64,000 bases of DNA from NCEH01 sp002257205. Its GTDB lineage: Bacteria; Pseudomonadota; Alphaproteobacteria; Rhizobiales; Xanthobacteraceae. The number at the start of each line of letters is the position of its first letter. Positions within the stretch are counted from its first letter, which is position 1. Positions 52,851 through 61,500 of this stretch are shown one piece after another. Where the stretch lies: assembly GCF_043195105.1 (NCBI RefSeq), contig NZ_JBAFWO010000004.1; one strand, 5' to 3'. Below the pieces are notes generated by a model. It searched no databases. It had not been told where the DNA came from and saw nothing but the letters and a program-made list of their open reading frames with translations. Position numbers and translations under genes: made by a program.

Positions 52851-53046
52851 GAAATCGCAAACCCCACCGTTCCGCCAGCTTGGGCGGGAGAGGCTCGTCG
52901 AGCTTGGCGGTTTTAGACAGATTTGCGAAATCTTTTTGATAGTCGCTGTTGCGGCGCAAGCATTCCCATGCGAGATCGTCGATGCCGACTTCATCCATGA
53001 AGTCGTATTCTGGTGATCTGCGCCACCCTGTTGTTTCAGGTATCAT
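52822..53046 (-). CDS. DUF6499 part of an FseA-like activator
   Basis: A 74-residue protein beginning with RRSPEYDFMDEVGIDDLAWE and CLRRNSDYQKDF, the DUF6499 pattern found at the N-terminus of DUF2285 activators. Without frameshifting it ends at RPAKPKQC; with a +1 step after Arg64, at UUU, it continues as AARPSLSSADET in the DUF2285 frame. The overlap of 29 bases gives the ribosome room to shift before the stop. Confidence 0.8.
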   Translation of the reverse strand: MIPETTGWRRSPEYDFMDEVGIDDLAWECLRRNSDYQKDFANLSKTAKLDEPLPPKLAERWGLRFRRPAKPKQC

Positions 53047-53164
53047 GGCAGTTCTCCTGACTACTGAATTTACACACGTCAGGCGAGCATTGATTCCCGC
53101 GATTCGATTTTGTGGAAAGCCCAGGGTGGGACAACAGGTGTTGCCGCAGCGACAACACCAGATG

Positions 53165-53428
53165 TCAGTTCGGGCGGCCTCGGCGCAGTTGCCGATAGCC
53201 GTGTTCCGTCATCCAATGCGCCCGCGCCAGGTGGCTGTCATGGATCAGCCGAGCGCGTTCGGGTTCACGCGCCGGATCGATACCAAACAGGATTTCGGCG
53301 GCTTCCTGCCAATCGGCGCCATCGGCCTCGGCATCGAGTAGCCGGACGTAGAGCTTGACGTGCTGGCGATCATATTCGGTCAGCGCGGCGCTTGAGGGTG
53401 GCTCATCGAGAAATGTGATCGTCGTCAT
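53165..53428 (-). CDS. Stand-alone DUF2285 protein, QseM-like antiactivator
   Basis: An 87-residue protein that is almost only a DUF2285 domain: EYDRQHVKLYVRLLDAEADG, then DWQEAAEILFGIDPAREPER and HDSHLARAHWMTEHGYRQL. In ICEMlSym(R7A) a protein of this size and domain, QseM, binds FseA and TraR and blocks transfer. GGAGG precedes ATG 53428 by 6 nt, which selects the short start over ATG 53497. Its place next to the FseA-like pair makes an antiactivator role likely, though untested. Confidence 0.78.
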   Translation of the reverse strand: MTTITFLDEPPSSAALTEYDRQHVKLYVRLLDAEADGADWQEAAEILFGIDPAREPERARLIHDSHLARAHWMTEHGYRQLRRGRPN

Positions 53429-53551
53429 CTGGAGCCTCCGCAGGAGCGGAGCGTCAATTGGAATCTGAGGCCTCCGAATAGCAGGGGGATTTGACACTGT
53501 GATGGCGGCCAGCTGGCAATCGCCGGGGTCGGTCGAACACGACCGGATCCT

Positions 53552-53812
53552 CTATCGCTGCTTTTGCCCAGTATTCTGCGGCTGCTCATCGACTACCATA
53601 ACCCCTTCGCCCCGCGCGGAAGTCATGAAGACGATACCGGCTGCTTCCAATGCTCTTCGTACCTGATCGCGGGTGCTTTCATGCACGCGCAGATCGTTAA
53701 CTGACTCCATACGCTTGAGCGCGGTCAGCGATACGACGGCCTTCTCAGCGAGCGTCTCCTGGTTCCAACCCAGCAACGCACGTGCGGCCCGTGTCTGTCG
53801 GGCGGTGATCAT
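53552..53812 (-). CDS. XRE family regulator, QseC-like
   Basis: An 86-residue Cro/C1-type helix-turn-helix protein: ITARQTRAARALLGWNQETL then AEKAVVSLTALKRMESVN. ICEMlSym(R7A) has a comparable small HTH regulator, QseC, that controls qseM. Here it lies upstream of the QseM-like gene on the same strand, with 123 bp between, rather than divergent. GGAGGTGATC precedes ATG 53812. A TATAAT box lies upstream at 53860-53865. Confidence 0.82.
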   Translation of the reverse strand: MITARQTRAARALLGWNQETLAEKAVVSLTALKRMESVNDLRVHESTRDQVRRALEAAGIVFMTSARGEGVMVVDEQPQNTGQKQR

Positions 53813-53859
53813 GCATGATCACCTCCTACGGACTTTGGACGCACGCCACGAAAACGGCT

Positions 53860-53865
53860 ATTATA
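53860..53865 (-). promoter_or_regulatory. Possible -10 box for the XRE gene
   Basis: TATAAT on the minus strand, 47 bp from the start codon, within a small palindrome CTATTATAG that may be an operator. No good -35 is evident at the usual distance. Confidence 0.4.
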
Positions 53866-54016
53866 GTCGTATTTTGCCTGCTTGGCGACCTCAAATCGGC
53901 GTTTCGCGCTCTCTTCGCTGAATTCGGAAGGCGACTGATTCGGTCGTCAGACGAGTGCGAGGACCCGCCGCGCGCGAAGCCGGGGGCTTCGTTTGGCCGG
54001 GACGGCCTTCGCCCCG

Positions 54017-54184
54017 TCATGGGGCGAAAGGATCGATTTCGTCGATGATGGTGGATTCGTCACCGTCGTACTCGGCGGTGGGCATCGCGCCCACGGTGCC
54101 GTCACCAGCCTGGAAGATGACGACGGAGACCATGAGGGTGGCGGCGAGGCTGACGGCGAAAGCGTGTGCGAGGGTGAAGGACAT
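54017..54184 (-). CDS. Small exported or membrane protein, 55 residues
   Basis: ATG 54184, with AGGAG about 10 nt upstream, opens a frame reading MSFTLAHAFAVSLAATLMVS, then VVIFQAGDGTVGAMPTAEYD, and ending in an acidic tail DEIDPFAP. The first 27 residues form a membrane helix or signal. I do not recognise the family. The clean start, helix and codon pattern support a real gene. It lies in a stretch (53813-54595) that is otherwise without a firm gene. Confidence 0.6.
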   Translation of the reverse strand: MSFTLAHAFAVSLAATLMVSVVIFQAGDGTVGAMPTAEYDGDESTIIDEIDPFAP

Positions 54185-54312
54185 TGTTCTGGCTCCTGTC
54201 TTGGAGGCGGGGGACCATCCCCCGCGCGACAGGCGTCCGAAGTGTTTGTGTTGAGGCCGAGATCACCTTGCAGGCGAAGCCGCAGAGGCCGCACGCTTGC
54301 GTAGCGGACCCT

Positions 54313-54495
54313 TCACGGGTTGATCGCATTAGGCTTCGGCATGAACCAAGGAATTGCGTCTTCGAGCGGGGGTGGTGTTTCGACCACAGGAGCCGGTGAT
54401 GTCCTTCTGCTCAGATTGAAGTCTGTCACCGACACGCTGCTTACCAAGCGATCTGTCCTGAGCCTGACGGCAACCGTCGTCCTCCTGCGTTTAGG
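54313..54495 (-). CDS. Possible small protein, start unclear
   Basis: The minus frame ends plausibly, as PPPLEDAIPWFMPKPNAINP, but no start codon with a ribosome site was evident; a GTG or TTG near 54400-54500 would be needed. The tail is proline-rich and natural looking. It may equally be a decayed gene. Confidence 0.25.
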   Translation of the reverse strand, partial: PKRRRTTVAVRLRTDRLVSSVSVTDFNLSRRTSPAPVVETPPPLEDAIPWFMPKPNAINP

Positions 54496-54555
54496 CAAAC
54501 CGTTGGAGCGTGGTGACCATCTCTGCTTGTCCTCAACCTGCCATGAACATGAAGA

Positions 54556-54583
54556 AAGCCCGGCGGCTTGCACCGCCGGGCTT
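54556..54583 (-). terminator. Terminator after ssb
   Basis: An 11-bp perfect stem, AAGCCCGGCGG and CCGCCGGGCTT, with a six-base loop and a pyrimidine-rich T stretch on the minus strand. It begins 12 bp after the SSB stop codon. Confidence 0.8.
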
Positions 54584-54595
54584 CCCGGCTCCCGC

Positions 54596-54997
54596 TCAGA
54601 ACGGGATATCATCGTCGTCGATGAACTTGCTGTCGTTGCTCTCGGTCTGTTTGGCCCGGCTGAGGAAATCGATCGTCTCGGCGATGATCTCGCAGCCGTA
54701 GCGGTCGTTGCCCTGCTGGTCGGTCCACTTGGTGTAGTGGATGCGGCCGCGCACCAGAACCTTCATTCCCTTCTCGCAATACTGCTGGATGGTCTTGCCG
54801 AGGCCGTTGAAGGCGGTGATGCGGTGCCATTCGGTGTCCTGAGCCCGGCGGCCGTTTTCGTCCCGGACAACCTTGCCTTCGGAGTAGCGGGCGCGCGAGG
54901 TGGCCAGCGTGAAGTGGGTGATGCCGGTGCCGCCCTGGGTGGTGCGGGTTTCGGGTTCCTGGCCGATGTTGCCGGCGAGAATGACGATGTTCTGCAT
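54596..54997 (-). CDS. ssb: Single-stranded DNA-binding protein
   Basis: A 133-residue OB-fold protein: MQNIVILAGNIGQEPETRTT at the start, DTEWHRITAFNGLGKTIQQY in the centre, and the conserved acidic tip DDDDIPF that binds partner proteins. It would coat the transferred strand in the new host. ATG 54997 is placed by the usual SSB start; the frame is open further upstream without similarity. Confidence 0.95.
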   Translation of the reverse strand: MQNIVILAGNIGQEPETRTTQGGTGITHFTLATSRARYSEGKVVRDENGRRAQDTEWHRITAFNGLGKTIQQYCEKGMKVLVRGRIHYTKWTDQQGNDRYGCEIIAETIDFLSRAKQTESNDSKFIDDDDIPF

Positions 54998-55685
54998 TTG
55001 ATGTCTCCGTTGCTTCAGTCCGAGGGACCGTCCCTCCGACGAGACCCGGCCAAGACCGTCGGGAGACGACTGCACCGAAGCGAATGCGAAGGGCGAACCC
55101 CGAAGAAACAGGGTGGTGCGGGCCGGCGCTTCGGCGCCAACTCGGTCTGGTTTGCAGGGGTTGCTGGCGGAAACTGAACGGGCTTAGGGGATCAGTCAGT
55201 CGGAGGGATATGTCCATCGGCGAAGCGCCTCGGAGCGATCAGCGGAACCTTCGTCCTTGCCGGTGTTCATCATCGAGACAGGGCTCCGCGAACTGCTCCA
55301 GTATAGGCAGCCGGGTTCCCTGGCCACTCATGCGGCCCGCACTTCGGGTTCATGGAAGGCAAGGCATGGCATGGGACGTTCAGGCAATAGGGGAGGTTGA
55401 AAGCGCCGTATCGCCTTCAATTGTTCTCGGGCGGCTCCAGTATGTGAGAAGGAACGTGGTTCGCCATGATCGGTGGTCACGGCGCAAGGGGTCGATCAGC
55501 GGCATAACGATCCTGCCAGTGGTGGGTCGACCTCGATTGTCGACGTTCCGCATCACGCCAAGACCGCGAGACGAACACCGTTGATCTGGCGCTGCTATTT
55601 GCAGGTCTGAGCGGGAAACGAGGCCCGGTGGCGTTTGCCGTCGTTGCGGATATTGAGGGAAGCGGCAGATTGCTGAATGCTGAGA
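54998..55685. other. 688 bp without a convincing gene
   Basis: Open frames here look like shadows, with arginine- and serine-rich products. The stretch holds a 10-bp direct repeat GCTCCAGTAT at 55295-55304 and 55434-55443, and an imperfect hairpin TTGAAAGCG and CGCCTTCAA near 55397-55420. A regulatory or replication role is possible but unproven. Confidence 0.4.
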
Positions 55686-56102
55686 TCAGCGCGAGAGGAC
55701 GGCCGATCCGAGGGCGTTGAGATTGAGCATTGCCGCGATGCCGATGAACAGGCCGCCGGCGCCACCGAGCAGGTTGAGCACAATGGTCGATTCTATGGCG
55801 TTCTTCGTGACGCCATAGACGAGCGCGTATCCGGCAATGGCGGCCGGCACGGCGAAGACGGCGAGCGCGATGAGCCGAAGAGCGGGGTTCTTCGCAAAGC
55901 CGAGCACGGCGATGACCAGCCCGACAGAAAGCAGAGCTGCACCGATGGCGGCGAAACCTGACATCAGAAATCCAGCGTCGGTCCCATAAGTATATTGGAA
56001 CGCTGTCAGCCCAACCATGAAGGGCAAGGCATAGATGGCGAAGTTATAGGCGATGACGCAAAGCGCGATCGACAAGGAGATGGCGAGCAGGATCAGGGTC
56101 AT
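55686..56102 (-). CDS. Small four-helix membrane protein
   Basis: A 138-residue, very hydrophobic protein with four predicted helices: ILLAISLSIALCVIAYNFAI, then FLMSGFAAIGAALLSVGLVI, LRLIALAVFAVPAAIAGYAL and NLLGGAGGLFIGIAAMLNL. I recall similar unassigned genes in related elements but cannot name a family. GGAGG precedes ATG 56102 by 5 nt. A role in surface or entry exclusion would fit but is speculation. Confidence 0.7.
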   Translation of the reverse strand: MTLILLAISLSIALCVIAYNFAIYALPFMVGLTAFQYTYGTDAGFLMSGFAAIGAALLSVGLVIAVLGFAKNPALRLIALAVFAVPAAIAGYALVYGVTKNAIESTIVLNLLGGAGGLFIGIAAMLNLNALGSAVLSR

Positions 56103-56264
56103 GGAAGCCTCCACAGAAAGGGTTGTGGGTTACGACAGGCTGCCAGAGGTACGCTCCGCCTGCGACTATGCTACTTCGCCGGTTCTTCGAGGATGCTATA
56201 TTTGAGCCAGAGTGTGATCGTGTAGTCAAGTAAAGGCGGCTGAACCACCGCCGAGCGGCGGCGC

Positions 56265-57200
56265 TTACGCGCCGCCGTCGAACTTCATGACCGGGATGCC
56301 GAGCTTGCGGGCCTTGTCCGCAAGGTTTTCCTGAATCCCGGTGCCGGGAAAGACGATGACGCCGACCGGGAGGACATCCAGCATGGCGTCGTTACGCTTG
56401 AAGGGCGCGGACTTGCTGTGCCGTGTCCAGTCGGGTTTGAAGGCGACCTGCGGAACCTTGCGATTGTCGGCCCATTTTGCCGCGATCAACTCGGCTCCCT
56501 TCGGCGATCCACCGTGCAGCAGCACCATATCGGGATGCTTGGCATGGACCTGATCGAGCTTGGCCCAGATCAGGCTATGATCGTTGAAGTCGAGACCGCC
56601 GGTGAAGGCGACCTTGGGACCGGCGGGCAGCATCACCTCGGTTTCCGCCCGACGCTTGGCGGCGAGGAAGTCTCTGGAGTCGATCATCGCCGATGTCAGA
56701 TTGCGGTGGTTGACCATCGACCCTGAGCGCGGCCGCCAGGCCGATCCGGTGTGGCGCTCGAACTGTTCGGCGGCGACATCGCGGAAGAGTTCCATGCTGT
56801 TGCGCCGCTCGATGAAGGTCTGCCCTTCGGCTGTCAGGCGTTCCAGCTCGACGGACTTTACCTCCGAGCCATCCTGTTCCCGCTGGCCGCGACGCTGGGC
56901 TTGCTCGTTATCGTCCAGGTCGCGTTCGATCCGGGCGGTGGCGCGGTGGAAGAGGTTGACGGTGGACCACAGCAGTTCGTCGAGGTCGGGTTCGAGGCGG
57001 GTATCACTGAGCGTGACCATCAGGGCGTCGAAGATGTCGGCGACGGCGCCAGCGACGGCATTGCCTTCGGGAAGCGGCCTTGGGTCGGGTTCATCCTCGA
57101 ACGGACGGTAGCCGTAGAGCTGGAGTTCGGTGAGGAGGTGATCGGTAGGGGATGAGGTGTGCGGCGGCTCGAAACCTGCGTCATCGTATTCGGTCATCAT
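56265..57200 (-). CDS. DUF2493 family protein
   Basis: A 311-residue protein. The N-terminal half is acidic and helical. The C-terminal half is DUF2493, a Rossmann-like fold related to the SLOG superfamily of nucleotide-binding proteins: VAFTGGLDFNDHSLIWAKLD, MVLLHGGSPKGAELIAAKWA, VIVFPGTGIQENLADKARKL. A fragment of a related gene lies at 20749. ATG 57200 or 57197 begins it. An intriguing structured element lies about 130 bp upstream (57328-57384). Confidence 0.9.
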   Translation of the reverse strand: MMTEYDDAGFEPPHTSSPTDHLLTELQLYGYRPFEDEPDPRPLPEGNAVAGAVADIFDALMVTLSDTRLEPDLDELLWSTVNLFHRATARIERDLDDNEQAQRRGQREQDGSEVKSVELERLTAEGQTFIERRNSMELFRDVAAEQFERHTGSAWRPRSGSMVNHRNLTSAMIDSRDFLAAKRRAETEVMLPAGPKVAFTGGLDFNDHSLIWAKLDQVHAKHPDMVLLHGGSPKGAELIAAKWADNRKVPQVAFKPDWTRHSKSAPFKRNDAMLDVLPVGVIVFPGTGIQENLADKARKLGIPVMKFDGGA

Positions 57201-57327
57201 GGTGTTCGCCCTTGTCGGATCGACCGCGCCCATCGCGGCCTTCGCAGGCGACGAAAGCTGTCGGGCGGCCCGGACCTGCACCCGCAGCGAAGCGGAGGGC
57301 CAAGCCTCCAGCGCTGGATGGCGAAGA

Positions 57328-57384
57328 CCGGCTATTTTGCCTCGCGATGCAAAGCGCCCATAGGGCGCGGTGGAAAATAGCCGG
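57328..57384. repeat. Nested inverted repeat upstream of the DUF2493 gene
   Basis: An outer 11-bp perfect repeat, CCGGCTATTTT (57328-57338) and AAAATAGCCGG (57374-57384), encloses a 6-bp hairpin GCGCCC-ATA-GGGCGC (57354-57368). It lies in the 339-bp gap between the Toprim and DUF2493 genes, in which I see no protein gene. Such nested stems suit a regulatory RNA, a single-strand promoter or an initiation site for the complementary strand. Confidence 0.75.
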
Positions 57385-57539
57385 ACGCAGCCATTGCCGG
57401 TCAGGGCCGTTTGACGGCTCGATCGCCCTCTCAGAAGGCGTGGGCGGCGGCCCTTCCGGCACATCAGGACAACACCATCACCGCATATGGCAGGTTCCGG
57501 GCTGCTGTGCGCCTCATCCCCGGCGTGACCGATCCGCCC

Positions 57540-58577
57540 TCACGCTGCGAGAAAACGGCTGACGTCTTCGGGGACGATCTGAACCCGCAAGGCCGCCCGT
57601 AGAGCATCGATGCCGAGTTGGCGCAGATCCTCATTGAAGTCCCCGAGCACCGGCGACAGGACAACCGCCTCGATCCCGACGCCTCTGGCCCGTTCGACCA
57701 GGCTGTCTCGCGCGCCATCCCCCGCCGGATCGGCATCGCGCACGATATAGAGCCGCCTCAGCGTTGCCGGGAACTGGATGGCGGCGAGGTGCGCCGCAGA
57801 GAGCGCCGCCATCATCGGCATATGGGGCAGACCCGAGCGGGCCGACAGCACGGTCTCGATCCCTTCGCCTGCCGCCAGGACATCTTGCGCCACACCGAAG
57901 CGGACGCCGTGCCCCAGGAGATTGCCCATCGCCCGCCTTGGCGTTGCGACAGGGGCCTTGTCGCTGCCATCGGGCAGGAGCCAGGTGCGATGCACGCCGG
58001 TCAGGGCGCCGCCAAGGTCGGTGACGGCAGCGATCATCGCGGGCCAGGCCTCGGTGGGACCATGCCCCTCGGGCCGATAGTAGCAGCGGGGGTGGAACCG
58101 GAGTACGCCGGTTTCTTGCAAAGCCGTAATCGCACGTTTCCGTAAGTGCGCTTCCACGACGGTCCCGGCAATCGGTTGCGCCATGGCGAACAGACGCCGT
58201 GCGGCTTCCGGCGATCCGGCTGGCGCTGTTCCCGGCCGGGATCGGGGAACCTGATCAGGTTCCGGCCTTGGCAGACTGAGGAACGACCGGGCTTCGTCAG
58301 CGACGTCCTTGAAGTCGATGAGGCCGCAGCTCTCGCGGATGACGTCGAGCAGGTCGCCATGTTCGCCGGTCGCCGCGTCGGTCCATTTTCCTGCTGCGCC
58401 CTTGCCGGATTCCTGACCGGTCAGGCGCACGAACATAGAGCGGCCGGCGCTGTTCTGTACATCGCCGACCAGCCAGTAGCGGCCTTCGCGATGACCGTTC
58501 GACAGATAGTGCTTACACACCGCCTCGGCCTGCCGGCCGAGACGTTGCGCGAGTTCGGAGGCGTCATGGCGAGCCAT
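57540..58577 (-). CDS. Toprim domain protein (primase-like)
   Basis: A 345-residue protein. The N-terminal part (about residues 20-95) resembles the zinc-finger/primase-like region of phage and plasmid primases without the four cysteines. The Toprim domain is VLAAGEGIETVLSARSGLPH (catalytic Glu) and LYIVRDADPAGDGARDSLVE (DxD). It may make primers for, or process, the transferred strand. It ends against the methylase/helicase gene stop (58578) and is probably co-transcribed with it. Confidence 0.87.
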   Translation of the reverse strand: MARHDASELAQRLGRQAEAVCKHYLSNGHREGRYWLVGDVQNSAGRSMFVRLTGQESGKGAAGKWTDAATGEHGDLLDVIRESCGLIDFKDVADEARSFLSLPRPEPDQVPRSRPGTAPAGSPEAARRLFAMAQPIAGTVVEAHLRKRAITALQETGVLRFHPRCYYRPEGHGPTEAWPAMIAAVTDLGGALTGVHRTWLLPDGSDKAPVATPRRAMGNLLGHGVRFGVAQDVLAAGEGIETVLSARSGLPHMPMMAALSAAHLAAIQFPATLRRLYIVRDADPAGDGARDSLVERARGVGIEAVVLSPVLGDFNEDLRQLGIDALRAALRVQIVPEDVSRFLAA

Positions 58578-61500
58578 CTACGCCGCCTCCCGTTCGCCGA
58601 TGCGCTGGACAGGATAGCGCTCCAGCACCTTGGCCAGGATGGCTGGACCGAAAGCGTCGGTCGGAATGAACATCCTGAGCTTCCATGAGATGATTTCGTG
58701 GAAGAGGCCATAGGCCGAAAGGCGATCGCGCATGACGTCGGTGAAACCTGACAGTTCGATGCGGTTGGCGCGCATGACGCGGCTGCGTCGAAGCTGGAGG
58801 CCTTCGGCAAGATCAAGGATAGTCTTGCCGTCCATCAGGGCCATGAAGGCATCGTCTGGCGTCAGTGTCGATGTGTCGGTGGCCATCGCGCCTGCGACCC
58901 AGGCGGGCGAAACGCGGCGGCCGACGATGCGCTCGCCGTCATCGGTCTGGAGACGGTAAACCCGTGTCGAGTCATTCGGCAGGCGTTTCCAGATCGGCAG
59001 CAACAGGCCGCTGACTACATGGATGGTGCTGTCGACGAACTCCGGCACCTCGGCCACCTCGGTAGTCCAGGTCGATACGAAAGCGGCCTCGTCCGCTTCG
59101 ACCCAATGGGTCTCGCCCATCATCTTGACCGGGATATTATGCGCCTCCATCGGCCGGATCAGCCGGATGCGCCGCTCGATCTCTCCATCGTCGAGCATGA
59201 CGCTGGTGGTCGGGATCTGCACGGCGGCGCGGCCGGAGCGCTCATTGATGAGAAGCTTCGCCCGAGGATCGGCAGCCAAGTCGAGCGCCTCGGCGAGCGT
59301 GACCGGGCGGTTGCGCTCTCGCTGCGTGATGGTCAGCAACCGGGCTTCGGCGCCAGTGCCCGGATGGACGTGGATGGTCTGGCGGTCGGTGACGATGAAG
59401 CTCTCCGCCCGCAGCGTTTCCAGCCCGACATCGTAGCTGCCGGAGGCGATAGCGCCCTCGATCTTGGCGTTCAGCAATTGCTCGAAAGCGGTGAACAGGA
59501 CACCCTGCAGTTCGATGGTCAGCGCCAGCAGCCGGTTCAGGAAAGTGGTGATCGGCGGCAGCTCGTCCTTGATGCCGGTGTCGTCCATCAGTTTGAGACC
59601 GGTGGCGTCCTCGAATATCTGGAGCGAGCAACCCTCGACCTTGCCGCGCACCAGCAGGAGATAGAGCTGTCGCAGCGCGTCGCGGGCATAGTGCGATTCC
59701 AGATTGTCTTCGGGACGGAACAGACCCTGACCGCCGGTCTGGCGCTGGCCGCGCGTGATCGCGCCCAGCGTGTCAAGGCGGCGGGCGATGGTGCTAAGAA
59801 AGCGTTTTTCGGCCTTTACGTCGGTCGAGATCGGACGGAACAGCGGAGGTTGCACCTGATTGGTCCGGTTGGTGCGACCCAGCCCCTGAATGGCGGCGTC
59901 GGCCTTCCAGCCCGGTTCGAGCAGGTAGTGGATGCGCAGCCGCTGGTTCTTCGCATTGAGGTCGGCATGGTACGATCGCCCGGTGCCGCCCGCGTCCGAG
60001 AAGATCAGGATACGCTTCTGATCGTCCATGAAGGCGGCGGTTTCCGCGAGATTGGCCGATCCGGCGCGGTTCTCGACGGCGAGACGATCAACGCCGCCGG
60101 GGCTGGTCTTGCGGACGATGCGACGCGAGCGGCCCGTGACCTCGGCCACGACGTCGGTTCCGAACCGCTGGATGATCTGGTCGAGTGCGCCCGGAACGGG
60201 TGGGAGTGAGGCGAGTTTCTCGATCAGCCGATCCCTGCGGGCGGCGGCCTCGCGGCTTTCGACCGGCTGGCCGTCGCGGTAGACCGGCCTCGATGACAGG
60301 TTGCCCTCCGAGTCGGTGAAGGGCTCGTAGAGCTGCACCGGGAAGGAATGGGCGAGGTAATCAAGGACGTATTCCCTGGGCGTGATGTCCACGCGGACGT
60401 CATTCCATTCCTCGGCGGGAAGCTCGGCCAGCCTGCGTTCCATCAGGGCTTCGCCTGTGGAGACGATCTGGATTACGGCGGCATGGCCATCCGCCAGATC
60501 GCGATCGATGGCGGCGATCAGCGTCGGGGTCTTCATGCTGGTGAGGAGATGGCCGAAGAAGCGCTGCTTGGCCGACTCGAAGGCCGAGCGCGCGGCGGAC
60601 TTCGCTTGCCGGTTCAGCGTGCCGGAGCCGCTCTCGCCGCTGGTGATGTTGGCGGCCTGCATCGCGGCATCGAGATTGTTATGGATGACGCTGAACGCCC
60701 CGGCATAGGCATCGTAGATGCGGGTCTGTTCGGGCGTAAGCTGATGCTCGACCAGTTCGTATTCCACGCCATCATAAGAGAGTGACCGGGCGGTGTAGAG
60801 ACCGAGCGCCCGGAGGTCGCGGGCAAGCACCTCCATCGCCGCGACGCCGCCCGCTTCGATGGCTTCGACGAATTCCGCCCTGGTCGAGAATGGGAAATCC
60901 TCGCCGCCCCACAGGCCGAGCCGCTGGGCATAGGCGAGATTGTGAACCGTGGTCGCGCCGGTCGCCGAGACATAGACGACACGGGCATTCGGCAGGGTGT
61001 GCTGAAGGCGAAGACCGGCGCGACCCTGCTGCGAGGCGGCGACGTCGCCGCGTTCTCCCTTGCCTCCTGCGGCGTTCTGCATCGAATGGCTTTCGTCGAA
61101 AATGATCACTCCGTCGAAGTCTGAGCCCAACCATTCGACGATTTGCCGGACGCGCGAAACCTTGCTCCCACGCTCGTCGGAGCGTAGCGTGGAATAGGTC
61201 GTAAACAGGATGCCTTCCGGCAGGCGAATGTCCTTGCCCTGCGGGAAACGCGACAGCGGCGAGACCAGCAGCCGTTCCATGCCGAGTGCCGACCAGTCGC
61301 GTTGCGCGTCTTCCAGCAGCTTGTCGGATTTGGAGATCCAGACGGCCTTGCGGCGGCCCTGCATCCAGTTGTCGAGGATGATCCCCGCCGACTGGCGACC
61401 TTTACCCGCGCCAGTGCCGTCACCGAGGAAAAAGCCACGGCGGAAGCGGACGGCGTTCGGCGCGTCGTCAGGCGCAGCCGAGACGACATCGAAGGTCTCG

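Noticed and set aside
52822..52860. Sequencing error in the DUF6499/DUF2285 gene
   Set aside because: Possible, but FseA-type activators are known to need a +1 shift at this point, and UUU-C is a slip-prone codon context, so a programmed shift is the better reading.
55084..55584. 166-residue plus-strand frame after ssb
   Set aside because: Arg/Ser-rich, no ribosome site and no domain; the region is listed as without a convincing gene.
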